Shown one piece after another: positions 50,937 to 59,347 of a stretch of DNA of 64,000 nt. Each line of letters starts with the position of its first letter. Within the stretch, counting starts at the first letter, position 1. The position numbers and the translations under genes are program-made. The notes under the pieces were generated by a model. That model had not been told where the DNA came from. It saw nothing but the letters and a program-made list of their open reading frames with translations, and made no database searches. The stretch is from an uncultured Tenacibaculum sp. (GTDB lineage Bacteria > Bacteroidota > Bacteroidia > Flavobacteriales > Flavobacteriaceae), in assembly GCF_947498805.1 (NCBI RefSeq), contig NZ_CANMLT010000007.1, positions 1 to 64,000 of the forward strand. Direction: 5' to 3'.

Positions 50937-51406
50937 TAATATTTTTTTTTGTTATCATAATAATCTGCGAAAATTTCTCCGCATAAATAACCTGTTGCCA
51001 TTGAAAACCGTAATCTTAAATCATGTCTAGAATTTATAAAACTTTTACCAGCTAATTGTGTGACTGAGTTTATGTATTCCTGTATTAATTGTTCATTAAT
51101 AATTAAAGTATGAGCTATACCGTTTCTTATTTTATTTAATAGTCTAAGAGATTTTACCATTCCTGAATTTCTATCGCCAAATTTTCCAAAATGTTCTATC
51201 ATTCCAATTTTTAAACTATGATTATATCCCCCTTTGAAAAAGTTTGCCTCTGATATGTTGGATAAATTCTCAAGATAGCAATTGATGGTAAACTCAGTGA
51301 TGATGTGCCCCTTTAAAACTAACAGTTCTAAGTCGTAAATATTTTTTAAATTATCTAATAGAAAAGCTTTAAAAGTTTCTAAGTTATAATCTCTAATTTG
51401 TTCCAT
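50936..51406 (-). CDS. HEPN-like protein, candidate RNase toxin
   Basis: The 156-residue, mainly helical protein contains LRLLNKIRNGIAHTLIIN, an RNxxAH (Rx4H) motif typical of the HEPN RNase active site. The order of helices (dimer helix, then motif helix, then a C-terminal helix GKSFINSRHDLRLRFSMATGYLCGEIFAD) fits DUF4145/MltR-type HEPN folds. These include RNA-cutting toxins in abortive infection, though non-catalytic members also exist. It starts 33 bp after the AbiGi-like gene and is coupled to the trypco2-like gene. Confidence 0.65.
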   Translation of the reverse strand: MEQIRDYNLETFKAFLLDNLKNIYDLELLVLKGHIITEFTINCYLENLSNISEANFFKGGYNHSLKIGMIEHFGKFGDRNSGMVKSLRLLNKIRNGIAHTLIINEQLIQEYINSVTQLAGKSFINSRHDLRLRFSMATGYLCGEIFADYYDNKKKY

Positions 51407-51439
51407 TTTTTATCAATTTAATTCAGAATGTAGAAGTAA

Positions 51440-52201
51440 TTAAATGTCTTTGTTAATTCTTTCAGAAGTTAAAATTCTACTAGCTAAACGGTTCTGAGTT
51501 TCTCTATCGAAACGATCTTTAACGCTTTCCAAATGTTCAATTAATTCACCAATTTCATCATCGTTTTCAACAATTAAATATTTAATGTCATCTGGTTCAA
51601 ATGATAAATTAATATGGCTTACTTTTTTATTATAAAACTCTTTCTCTTTTCTTGTTTTAATATTAGAAATCGCTACAAAAGGATTTACTCCTTCCGTTCT
51701 TAATTTTGGAACATATCTCCATTCTCTTTCATCAGCAAATCGAAAATTCTCATTTTCAATTTTTCCATTTCGTTTTAATTCGCCTTCATAGTTTTTAATA
51801 TATCGATATGTGTTCATAATGTTCACATAACTAGTATTTAATTTTTTTAATTCCGTTAAGTCATTGATTTTACTCATGTGAGCATAAACTCCGCTAAGAC
51901 CACCCAATAAATCATCTGTAATTTGAGCATTTCTATTTATGTACATTACTGGGCTCAGTCCATTTTTATTTGCCCACTCTTTAGTTAACCCTATTCCATA
52001 GTTGCCATATTTTTCCATATGATTCTTTAATTCAGATAGTTTTAAGTCGCAAAAAGAAACCATTGGAACTGCAAATTCTCTATATTCATTTGGTCCAATT
52101 ATTTTTTCTCTTGCGTATGAAATTCTGAAAGTTTGTTTTAGAATTTTGTATAAGTACTGTTTCTTTGTAAAATGAAATAATATGTCAGGATAAAGGCTCA
52201 T
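51440..52201 (-). CDS. AbiGi-family abortive infection protein
   Basis: From the ATG at 52201 (the track start 52207 is a TTG) the product has 253 residues, close to lactococcal AbiGi. Signature segments are YPDILFHFTKKQYLYKILK, AVPMVSFCDLKLSELKNHMEKYGNYGIGLTKEWANKNGLSPVMYI, YRYIKNYEG, ENFRFADEREWRYVPKL and DDIKYLIVEND. AbiGi is annotated as the antitoxin-like half of the AbiG phage-abortive system. AbiGii, its usual partner, is absent; a HEPN-like gene occupies that place. It is the first gene of the island operon. Confidence 0.85.
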   Translation of the reverse strand: MSLYPDILFHFTKKQYLYKILKQTFRISYAREKIIGPNEYREFAVPMVSFCDLKLSELKNHMEKYGNYGIGLTKEWANKNGLSPVMYINRNAQITDDLLGGLSGVYAHMSKINDLTELKKLNTSYVNIMNTYRYIKNYEGELKRNGKIENENFRFADEREWRYVPKLRTEGVNPFVAISNIKTRKEKEFYNKKVSHINLSFEPDDIKYLIVENDDEIGELIEHLESVKDRFDRETQNRLASRILTSERINKDI

Positions 52202-52453
52202 TTGCAATTAAAAATAAAATTGTCTATAAAGTATTTATTTGTGTAGTTATATACTAAAAATAAGCTTCCAAATTAAAGAAAAAAGAAAAAGAACAAGTGC
52301 GGAAAACCATAATTTAAGTAAGGATTAACCTTGTTTTTCCATAACGAGAATGCTCTCTTTTATATAAATTTTACAATTTTTTTACGAATTTTAATTTTAT
52401 TTACTAGGTGTAAGTTTTTGTAATACAGTTTTTTATGTGTTATAAGTAATATT
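52202..52453. other. Gene-free right end of the island, upstream of the AbiGi operon
   Basis: About 250 bp hold the operon's control region but no promoter I would assign with confidence. The motif ACAATTTTTTTACGAATTTT (52373-52392) repeats the left-end 20-mer with one mismatch. Confidence 0.5.
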
Positions 52454-52532
52454 CCTTCTAAGCAGACGGTCACAGGTTCGAATCCTGTCGCGATCACAAT
52501 AAGCCTTACTAGTTTTAGTAAGGCTTTTTTGT
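52454..52532 (+). repeat. Right attachment repeat (attR): tRNA-Arg fragment plus terminator
   Basis: Bases 52454-52496 are the 3' part of tRNA-Arg without a 5' half, so no functional tRNA is made here. Bases 52501-52526 are terminator copy 2 (loop GTTT rather than TTTC). The copy is identical to 49335-49392 for 58 bp. Confidence 0.9.
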
Positions 52533-52778
52533 GTTTTATAATTGCCTAACTATTTTGTGTAACTATATAGTAAATAAGTTAAATATAAGATTCATTTGGG
52601 AAGAGCTAGTCATGCTTGTTTTTCTTTCAAAAACTATATTCTATTGGGGAATTTAGTACCTAATAAACTTCCTTTTATCCATATAAATAACAGTGTGGTA
52701 TTTGTAATTTTGTGAGACTAAAAGTGTATTTTATGAGCACAGAATTGTTTTGGTTTTATTTCAAATTAAGAATAGGTT

Positions 52779-53657
52779 ATGCGTAAAAAGGAGTTTAAGG
52801 ATGTTCCAATTAGAACCATTGATCATATTATTAATAAAGAAGTTTCAAAATTTGAAATAGAAAGATTAACAGGTAGTATTGTAGGGAATCAAATGATTGT
52901 AGCACCACATAGACATAATTTTTATCATATAATGTTTGTCAAAAATGGGGTAGGAGAGCATTCAATAGATTTCAAAACGTATGATATTAAACCAAATAGT
53001 ATATTCTTTGTTTCTCCAGGGCAAGTACATTCATTAAAAGCTAGTAGTAATATAGAAGGCTATGTTATTTCTTTTGATTCGGCGTTTTATCATTTGAATG
53101 ATAATTTTCAAAAATTATTAGACTACCCTTTTTTCCACTCTATAAATAATACACCAGTAGTTCGGTTAAAAGAAAATGACAAAAAAATAGTAACAGCTTG
53201 GGAAGAACTTTTCGAAGAGCACAAATCTAAAGCAAAAGACAATTTATTAAGAGCATTGTTTGAAGTTTTACTAATACGGGTTGCACGAGTCTATCAAGAA
53301 CCTAAAACTTCTAACAATCCAGTATATCTAACTTATCAGATAAGAAAGCTCGAAACATTAATTGATACACATTATAAAACACATAAGAAGTTAGAAGATT
53401 ATGCAGATTTAATGCATGTTTCTTCCAAACACTTGAATAGTTTATGCAAAAAGGCATTGAATAAAACAGTTATAAATTTAATTCATGAACGTGTTTTGAT
53501 CGAAGCAAAAAGGTTGTTGCTATTTACAAAAAATACAGTAACAGAAATTGCTCATGAGTTAGGTTTTGCCGATACTTCTTATTTTATGCGTTTCTTTAAA
53601 AGACATACTTCATTTACAGCAGAAGTGTTTCGTAACAATGCTGCTACAAAAGGATAA
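52779..53657 (+). CDS. AraC-family regulator with N-terminal cupin
   Basis: The 292 residues have an AraC-type cupin domain (HRHNFYHIMFVKNGVGEHSID ... FFVSPGQVHSLKA) and two helix-turn-helix motifs (LEDYADLMHVSSKHLNSLCKKALNKT; TVTEIAHELGFADTSYFMRFFKRHTSFTAEVFR). It probably regulates the cupin dioxygenase-like gene 93 bp downstream, where a TTTTGT-AC-ACAAAA palindrome lies. It sits just outside attR of the island and before a third terminator copy. Confidence 0.9.
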   Translation: MRKKEFKDVPIRTIDHIINKEVSKFEIERLTGSIVGNQMIVAPHRHNFYHIMFVKNGVGEHSIDFKTYDIKPNSIFFVSPGQVHSLKASSNIEGYVISFDSAFYHLNDNFQKLLDYPFFHSINNTPVVRLKENDKKIVTAWEELFEEHKSKAKDNLLRALFEVLLIRVARVYQEPKTSNNPVYLTYQIRKLETLIDTHYKTHKKLEDYADLMHVSSKHLNSLCKKALNKTVINLIHERVLIEAKRLLLFTKNTVTEIAHELGFADTSYFMRFFKRHTSFTAEVFRNNAATKG

Positions 53658-53676
53658 ATATCCATAAAAAGCCAAC

Positions 53677-53690
53677 TTTTGTACACAAAA
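53677..53690 (+). promoter_or_regulatory. Candidate AraC operator (TTTTGT-AC-ACAAAA)
   Basis: A perfect 6-2-6 palindrome lies between the AraC gene and the cupin gene, 19 bp upstream of a TAGTTTTG -7-like element (53709-53716). Confidence 0.35.
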
Positions 53691-53750
53691 AAGAGCTTTT
53701 AGCCATCTTAGTTTTGCGTATGAGTAAGTTTATAACTAAAAGAGCAAATT

Positions 53751-54278
53751 ATGAAGCAGGCAAGATTGGACCATTTTGTAGAAGAAATCTCAAAAATATG
53801 GGGACCATTAAACTCAAACTTGGTTAAGAAAAGTAAAGAATTAGTAGAAGATTTGATTAAAGATAGTAGTGCAGAAAGTTGGATGATAGATTTAATAAAA
53901 GAACAACTTCCAGCTAAGGAGATTTATAGAAGTAAACAACATGGTTTTGTGCTAATGGGACATTTAGAAAAACTAGGAGATATGAGTCCTCCGCATGATC
54001 ACGGAAGTGGTTGGGTAATTTATGCAGTACTTCAAGGAGAATCAAAAATGGGATTGTTTAATCGTGTATTTTTCCCTGATGGAACCATGGATGTTGTACA
54101 AAAAGAAGCTACAATTTTAAAAGCAGGGGAGTGTAGTGTATACCTGCCCGGAGATATTCATAATACCCATACTTTAAAAGACAATACCGTTATGCTCAGG
54201 TTAACAAGTTGTGACTTCCATAAAGAGTTAGAAGAAGGAAGGTTGATTAGGTATTTAGATAATGTTACAATATGGTAG
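53751..54278 (+). CDS. Cysteine-dioxygenase-like cupin metalloenzyme
   Basis: The 175 residues form a cupin with SPPHDHGSGWVIYAVLQGESKMGLF, a HxH site as in cysteine/3-mercaptopropionate dioxygenases, and LPGDIHNTHTL as the second metal motif with a third His. It is related to the CDO-type double-stranded beta-helix family; substrate is unknown. It is likely controlled by the adjacent AraC regulator. Confidence 0.8.
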   Translation: MKQARLDHFVEEISKIWGPLNSNLVKKSKELVEDLIKDSSAESWMIDLIKEQLPAKEIYRSKQHGFVLMGHLEKLGDMSPPHDHGSGWVIYAVLQGESKMGLFNRVFFPDGTMDVVQKEATILKAGECSVYLPGDIHNTHTLKDNTVMLRLTSCDFHKELEEGRLIRYLDNVTIW

Positions 54279-54324
54279 TTGTTTGATGGCTGTATCAATA
54301 TTATTTTCCAATAACAAAAGTAAA

Positions 54325-54353
54325 AAGCCTTACTATCTCTAGTAAGGCCTTTT
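54325..54353 (+). terminator. Third copy of the tRNA-Arg terminator hairpin
   Basis: AAGCCTTACTA-TCTC-TAGTAAGGCCT differs from copy 1 by two bases. It ends the cupin gene here, with a weaker T-tract. No tRNA sequence precedes it. Confidence 0.7.
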
Positions 54354-54377
54354 CGTTTTCTATACCCAAGTTTTTAA

Positions 54378-56456
54378 TTAATTTCCTATTTGATTTAGAG
54401 CAGAAGTGTCTATAGCATTTGGATTAGATGGTGTAATCTCAAAAATAGCATCGTTAAAATCATTATCTCCATTTGGAACATTAATATCTTCAAAAGCAAT
54501 CACAATAGAACTACAAGTTGAATCGTAGAATAAAATACTTTGTTGACGTCCGCTTAAATTATAATCAATATCTGAATGCTGTGTGTAGTATCCGTCAGTA
54601 ATACTTCCATTTCTCCATCCGTTTGCAATCAAGAAGAAACTAACAACTGTACCTTCTTCAAAAGTTCCTAATAAACGCATGGTGTTACCTCTTACAAGCT
54701 GTCCACCAGATCTTTCTGCTGATGCATTTGGGAAAATTACAATCTTATCTACTTGATCTGCGCTAGTTGGTTTGTTTCCTAATTGATAGGTATAATATCC
54801 TAATACATTTTTGTAACCAGCACCTTCATCAATAAAGGTTAAGTTTAATTCTGTTTCTTCTTCAATAACCAAAGTCTTTACGGGGTTGGTAAAATATTCT
54901 GGATGTGCGGTCATTGCATTTTGACGTTCTGGTAATACGTTATTGTAAATATTTGGTAATAGAGTACTACAAATAACTTTGTCATCTTCCATTCCGTCTG
55001 GCTTACCACTGTTATTATAGGTAGTAATTGTTTTGTATTCATCTTTTGTACGTTTTCTTAGAATTTTAAATCCACCACCACCTTTGGCTACAAATACCCA
55101 TTCACCATCGGCAATAATATAATTGGCAGAGGCTCCTTCTTCGGCCATATCCCAATAGAAGATAGGTTCGATATCTCCACCGCCATTGGTAGGGTGCGGA
55201 GAAATTGAGATTCCGTCAGAACCATTGGCTGCATATACATAATCTATATCAGAACTCACTCCGTTCGTATTTCCAACAACTAGCATTAATCCTTTTGATT
55301 CGTTTGAGATTTCTCCATTCGTAACATCAACCAATGCAAGTCCGTCTTTACCTTTAGCAATGTATACCTTGTCTTGATCTACTGGAGAGAACTCCATGGT
55401 AGATTTACCTCTATACGTTTCTAAAACATTTTGATGGAAGATAGAACCGATATCGTAACTGGTTGATTCTAGACTGTTTTTTACATCATCTACTTTGATA
55501 CTTGCATTATCTCCAGTTACTAAACTTACTACTTTAGATCCAAGACTAGTTCCACTTACAGCTACATATTTAGCATCACTATAACTTTCAGAATCCACAG
55601 CTTCAAAAGTGTTTTTGTTAATCATTACAGTACCTCCATGTGTTTTTCCTGAAGTGATATATAAGTAATCATCAGTTATGGCAATTCCATTTGCAGAAGC
55701 TGAAACACCAGATCCTTCTAATACATTCGATAAGTTTTTACGTCTGTAGTTTTCTGAAAATAAACCTCCATTTGCTTCCAATTCGAATAATTGAGCTCCG
55801 TTTTTTGAATCGGACATAGCCAACCATACTTTTAAGTTAGACGATCCGTTTATATAACCTGAAGTAACAGCATTGATATCAGAATTTAAAAAGGTAGCTT
55901 GCGTAATGATTTCAGGAAAATTAGCATTGTTTAAATCAATAATTTCTACAGCACCTAAATGTACATTTCCTTGTTTATGATAACTCACATAAGCTTTGTT
56001 ATCATCCAGAGTAATATGGGTAGCACTCAATGTTTGTCCATTTACAACTAATGGATCAACTTCTGCAACATGTTCCCAATAATACATTTCTTGGGTTCCA
56101 TTTACGGTTGAACTTCCTCTTGCATTTAAACCAGAAACTATGGGAGTAATTGTAGCAGTTCTATTAATGTAAGTTATTCTTTGAGAAAGTTGACTACTGT
56201 TGTTGTTAACTTTAAAAGGTAATTCTTCTACTGCTGCAGTATTGTTTGAAACATTAGATAATTCTGCTTCTGTGGTTGAGCTACAGTTATAAAAGATACC
56301 TACGAGAAGAAGAGGGATAAATTTTAAGTTCTTGAAATTGTTAAAGAAATTGATTTGTTTGATCTTAGATACTAAAAGTATCGTTACTAAGAAGATTAAG
56401 GCTTGTACTATCATACTAATTTTCTTTATGGTTTGAATTATTTTAGGCGCTTTCAT
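54378..56456 (-). CDS. DUF4114 protein with beta-propeller-like region
   Basis: The 692 residues have an odd N-terminus: a transmembrane-like helix (~15-30) followed by a second hydrophobic stretch ending in a lipobox-like VGIFYNC (Cys58). The middle (~130-480) has LVIVD-like repeats (AYVSYHKQGNVHLGAVEIIDL; YIAKGKDGLALVDV; VFVAKGGGGFKIL) suggesting a beta-propeller. The end is a DUF4114 domain (VSFFLIANGWRNGSITDGYY ... IAFEDINVPNGDNDFNDAIFEI), a calcium-binding-like domain of surface proteins. It is the last gene of the surface polysaccharide region. Confidence 0.75.
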   Translation of the reverse strand: MKAPKIIQTIKKISMIVQALIFLVTILLVSKIKQINFFNNFKNLKFIPLLLVGIFYNCSSTTEAELSNVSNNTAAVEELPFKVNNNSSQLSQRITYINRTATITPIVSGLNARGSSTVNGTQEMYYWEHVAEVDPLVVNGQTLSATHITLDDNKAYVSYHKQGNVHLGAVEIIDLNNANFPEIITQATFLNSDINAVTSGYINGSSNLKVWLAMSDSKNGAQLFELEANGGLFSENYRRKNLSNVLEGSGVSASANGIAITDDYLYITSGKTHGGTVMINKNTFEAVDSESYSDAKYVAVSGTSLGSKVVSLVTGDNASIKVDDVKNSLESTSYDIGSIFHQNVLETYRGKSTMEFSPVDQDKVYIAKGKDGLALVDVTNGEISNESKGLMLVVGNTNGVSSDIDYVYAANGSDGISISPHPTNGGGDIEPIFYWDMAEEGASANYIIADGEWVFVAKGGGGFKILRKRTKDEYKTITTYNNSGKPDGMEDDKVICSTLLPNIYNNVLPERQNAMTAHPEYFTNPVKTLVIEEETELNLTFIDEGAGYKNVLGYYTYQLGNKPTSADQVDKIVIFPNASAERSGGQLVRGNTMRLLGTFEEGTVVSFFLIANGWRNGSITDGYYTQHSDIDYNLSGRQQSILFYDSTCSSIVIAFEDINVPNGDNDFNDAIFEITPSNPNAIDTSALNQIGN

Positions 56457-56636
56457 AAGGTTTGGTTTTAGGGTTGATTATATCTTTTGTATGCAATTCA
56501 CAGTTTTGTGAAACCTTAGATAACGGTATATGATATCTATTAGAGGACTAATTTTTTAGTGAAGTTAGGAATGAAGTCAAGAGTTTTTGATTGAAATTCG
56601 GTGAAATGCAGCTCGTTATCGTTCAAATGTTACTTT

Positions 56637-57956
56637 TTACAAACCAGCTCTTTTTGCTTGAATAGAAGATTTATACGGATTCCATGGATCATCAAAAGAA
56701 CGCTTAAAGAAAAACTCTTTGTAATATGCTACTGTTCTAATGATTCTTAGGTAGGTTCCTGTATATAGTGTCATTAAAGAAACGTATGGCCATAAATACA
56801 ACTCTTCTTTTCGTCTTTCAGAAAAAATATACATACTAAACATTTGTACATAAGACATAACAAAGTACAAGGTGAAGTTCATGGGGATTACAAATTTTAA
56901 TTGACTTGTATAGTTTACAATAATGTCAATAATATAAATCCACCATAAAATATCTAATACTACATTGTAAAATACATTTTCTGTTAAAGAGAAAAAGTTA
57001 AGCCAATTGAAATTGGCATTTGGAAAGTAAACATCTTTATGTTTTCGAACTCGGAAGCGAATAATAGACTTATCCCAACGCAAGCGCTGTTTGGTTAACA
57101 CTTTAAATTTAGAAGGTGCATTTGTTAAGCATATAGCTTTTGGTTGGAAGTAAATTTTGTATCCCGATTTTCTAATTTTCACAGTGATATCTCCGTCTAA
57201 ACCAGGGCCAATATCCCAACCACCAATACTATCAATAACATCTTTTCTAAAGGCACCAAATGCTCCTGAAATAATTTTATAAATTCCTAGGTACGAAGTA
57301 ACAATTCTACCTACTGAAACCGTCTTTAAATATTCTATAGCTTGAAACTTAGCACACAAGCTTTCTCGATAATTACGAACTTTTACATTTCCTCCAACAG
57401 CACCAATCTTGTCATCTAAATAAAAGGGTATCAAAACTTGTTCTATAGCATCTGAATCAAAAGAGCAATCGGCATCTAAATGAACAATATATTTCCCTTT
57501 ACTATAACGTAATGCTAGATTGGCAGCAGAAGCTTTTCCTCCACGCATTTCGTTTCTAATAAACATATCAATAAGTCCCAATTTTTCTAGGTTCTTTCCT
57601 ATAATTGGAGTATCATCATCAGAACCATCATCGACAATGATTAATTCAAAATTTTTAAAGGTTTGTTCAGCTAAAGACTTGGTGAGTTTGTATAAGTGTT
57701 TTCCTTCATTCTTTCCTGGAATAATCACCGAAACAAAAGGGTTTTCAGTAAATAGCTTACGTTTTGCTTCCTGAAATTTTTGATTTCTTCTTTTTTGAGT
57801 GAAGGAGAAGATTATAGCAATAACATAGTCAATAATAATATAGCGAGTGAATTCAAAAATCACAAAATACCAGAATACTCTTAAGAATTTGTTGAAACCT
57901 ACAACAAACCAGTAGTTAACATATTCAGGTAGTATATTGTGAATGCTTAGGATCAT
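56637..57956 (-). CDS. Processive family-2 glycosyltransferase (membrane polysaccharide synthase)
   Basis: The 439 residues have N-terminal helices, then a GT2 domain: VSVIIPGKNEGKHLYKLTKSL, IIVDDGSDDDT, VHLDADCSFDSDA (DxD), GLDGDITVKIRKSGY (general base region) and KQRLRWDKS (QxxRW), followed by three or four membrane helices. This is the layout of cellulose, hyaluronan, PNAG and alginate synthases. Its ATG overlaps the TackOD1 gene stop by 4 bp (ATGA). It should polymerise and translocate a glycan. Confidence 0.92.
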   Translation of the reverse strand: MILSIHNILPEYVNYWFVVGFNKFLRVFWYFVIFEFTRYIIIDYVIAIIFSFTQKRRNQKFQEAKRKLFTENPFVSVIIPGKNEGKHLYKLTKSLAEQTFKNFELIIVDDGSDDDTPIIGKNLEKLGLIDMFIRNEMRGGKASAANLALRYSKGKYIVHLDADCSFDSDAIEQVLIPFYLDDKIGAVGGNVKVRNYRESLCAKFQAIEYLKTVSVGRIVTSYLGIYKIISGAFGAFRKDVIDSIGGWDIGPGLDGDITVKIRKSGYKIYFQPKAICLTNAPSKFKVLTKQRLRWDKSIIRFRVRKHKDVYFPNANFNWLNFFSLTENVFYNVVLDILWWIYIIDIIVNYTSQLKFVIPMNFTLYFVMSYVQMFSMYIFSERRKEELYLWPYVSLMTLYTGTYLRIIRTVAYYKEFFFKRSFDDPWNPYKSSIQAKRAGL

Positions 57957-59329
57957 AAAATTAGGTATTCATGGAGTGCTTTTTCGGTTGTGATTTTTTG
58001 ATATTGAATTGCTATTTCATTCGTAGTTTGTTGCATATTATCACTCAGTAACTTGTTGAGGTTGTATTGAATGTTTTCTAACCTTTTCAATTGGTCTTCT
58101 TTAGTCTCTGGAAGTAACAAATAATGAATGTCATAGCTCTTAGAGGCTAACATATCAGCATCTTTTAAATAAGATTTGATAATGTTATGAATCTCTTTTG
58201 TTAGTTCATTTTTAACGTCTTGGTTTAACAGTTGCAATCGTTTGTTTTGAACATTTATAGTTACAAAGAAACTAGAACCGTTGGTTGTTTTGATTCGTTG
58301 AATTTCTTGCTTTAAGAGTATTTTAAACAAAGGAATGCTTAAGTTTCCTATGGTTTCTGAGGTGCTTTTTTCAATGGTTTTCGATTGTTTTAACACTTCA
58401 TTTTCTCCTTTTTGGGTAAGTGCATAACTCCCAATTGTTTTTTCTAATAATTCATCTAATTCATGTTCAGTAGAACAGTCTATACAAAGTCCTTTCATAC
58501 TACTATTTTGAAACTCATGATTACAAGTATTACATGAGTAAATCGTTGAAGGTTTGTCATAGTCAATTCCGATATGCCTTAATTGTTTGTCACACTTAGG
58601 ACATTCTAAACCATCGTCTACTTTAAAATCTTTTTCTGGTGCTACATGAGCACATACAAAATGATGCACCATATCATGCGCTTTGATGTCTATAGAATCA
58701 CATTTTGGACAGCACTCTCTAAAGTTGATGTAATTGCTAGTACAGCTTTTACAAACATGGATAAGATCCTCTAGGGTAAAAGAAAGTAACTTTTCTTGTG
58801 TCAATTTATCAAAGGTCTTTAACAAAGACAATATTTCGTGTTGTTTAAACAATAACGAGATAAATGGAAATTCATACCCTATGATACTTTGTCTTGAGGT
58901 AATAGGGGTAATCACCAAATTTCTGGTATAACTATAGGCTAACACTTTGTAATTTAGAAACTCTTCATGCGTGGTTTTTTGTGGAATTTGTAATTGATTG
59001 ATCTTCTTTTTGATTGAAGCAATTCGTTGTACATAAGACCCAATTAAATCTATGGCAACAGGTCCGTCTGTATGGATTTCTACGTTTTTAGGAAATTTAT
59101 GAACAGCGCTTATGAATATAGGTAATAAGGCAATATCTAAATTGTTATTGGTTCTAATTTGATATATGATGTCTTTAGTAAAAGATACAGATGCTGTGTC
59201 AATAATAAATCCATCAAGATATTCAAGTTGCTCATTTTTTAACTCATTGGCATGAGCCACGATGAGCAACGAATATCCCTCGATATGAATCTTTCTGGAG
59301 TTATTATTATATTTTACTAAATTCAACAT
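57953..59329 (-). CDS. TackOD1 zinc-ribbon protein with degenerate GGDEF-like C-terminus
   Basis: The 458 residues have an N-terminal ~110-residue region possibly receiver-like, then a TackOD1 metal-binding domain (~190-310) with four CxxC pairs (CKSCTSN, CCPKCDS, CPKCDKQLRHIGIDYDKP, CNTCNHEF, CIDCS) and MVHHFVCAHVAPEKDF. The C-terminal ~130 residues (VTINVQNKRLQLL ... DADMLASKSYDIHYLLLPET) align in pattern with a GGDEF domain, but the GGDEF loop reads KSYDIHY, so it cannot be an active diguanylate cyclase. It is coupled to the GT2 gene by a 4-bp overlap and 18 bp downstream of the dehydrogenase gene. A regulatory role is inferred. Confidence 0.8.
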   Translation of the reverse strand: MLNLVKYNNNSRKIHIEGYSLLIVAHANELKNEQLEYLDGFIIDTASVSFTKDIIYQIRTNNNLDIALLPIFISAVHKFPKNVEIHTDGPVAIDLIGSYVQRIASIKKKINQLQIPQKTTHEEFLNYKVLAYSYTRNLVITPITSRQSIIGYEFPFISLLFKQHEILSLLKTFDKLTQEKLLSFTLEDLIHVCKSCTSNYINFRECCPKCDSIDIKAHDMVHHFVCAHVAPEKDFKVDDGLECPKCDKQLRHIGIDYDKPSTIYSCNTCNHEFQNSSMKGLCIDCSTEHELDELLEKTIGSYALTQKGENEVLKQSKTIEKSTSETIGNLSIPLFKILLKQEIQRIKTTNGSSFFVTINVQNKRLQLLNQDVKNELTKEIHNIIKSYLKDADMLASKSYDIHYLLLPETKEDQLKRLENIQYNLNKLLSDNMQQTTNEIAIQYQKITTEKALHEYLIL

Positions 59330-59347
59330 TGCGTTTGATGTTTTTAA

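Larger units (their letters stand above)
49335..52532. mobile_element. Small tRNA-Arg genomic island carrying a candidate defence operon
   Basis: Direct repeats of the tRNA-Arg 3' half flank 3.06 kb of DNA whose four genes all read on the minus strand and have no housekeeping assignment. The left tRNA is intact and the right copy is a fragment, as expected after integration into a tRNA 3' end. No integrase, transposase or excisionase is present, so the element is either a remnant or is mobilised in trans. The repeats are sequence fact; the integration history is inference. Confidence 0.8.

Noticed and set aside
52454-52496. A second tRNA-Arg gene
   Set aside because: Only the part from the anticodon loop to the 3' end is present, with no 5' acceptor or D-arm; it is the right attachment-site fragment.
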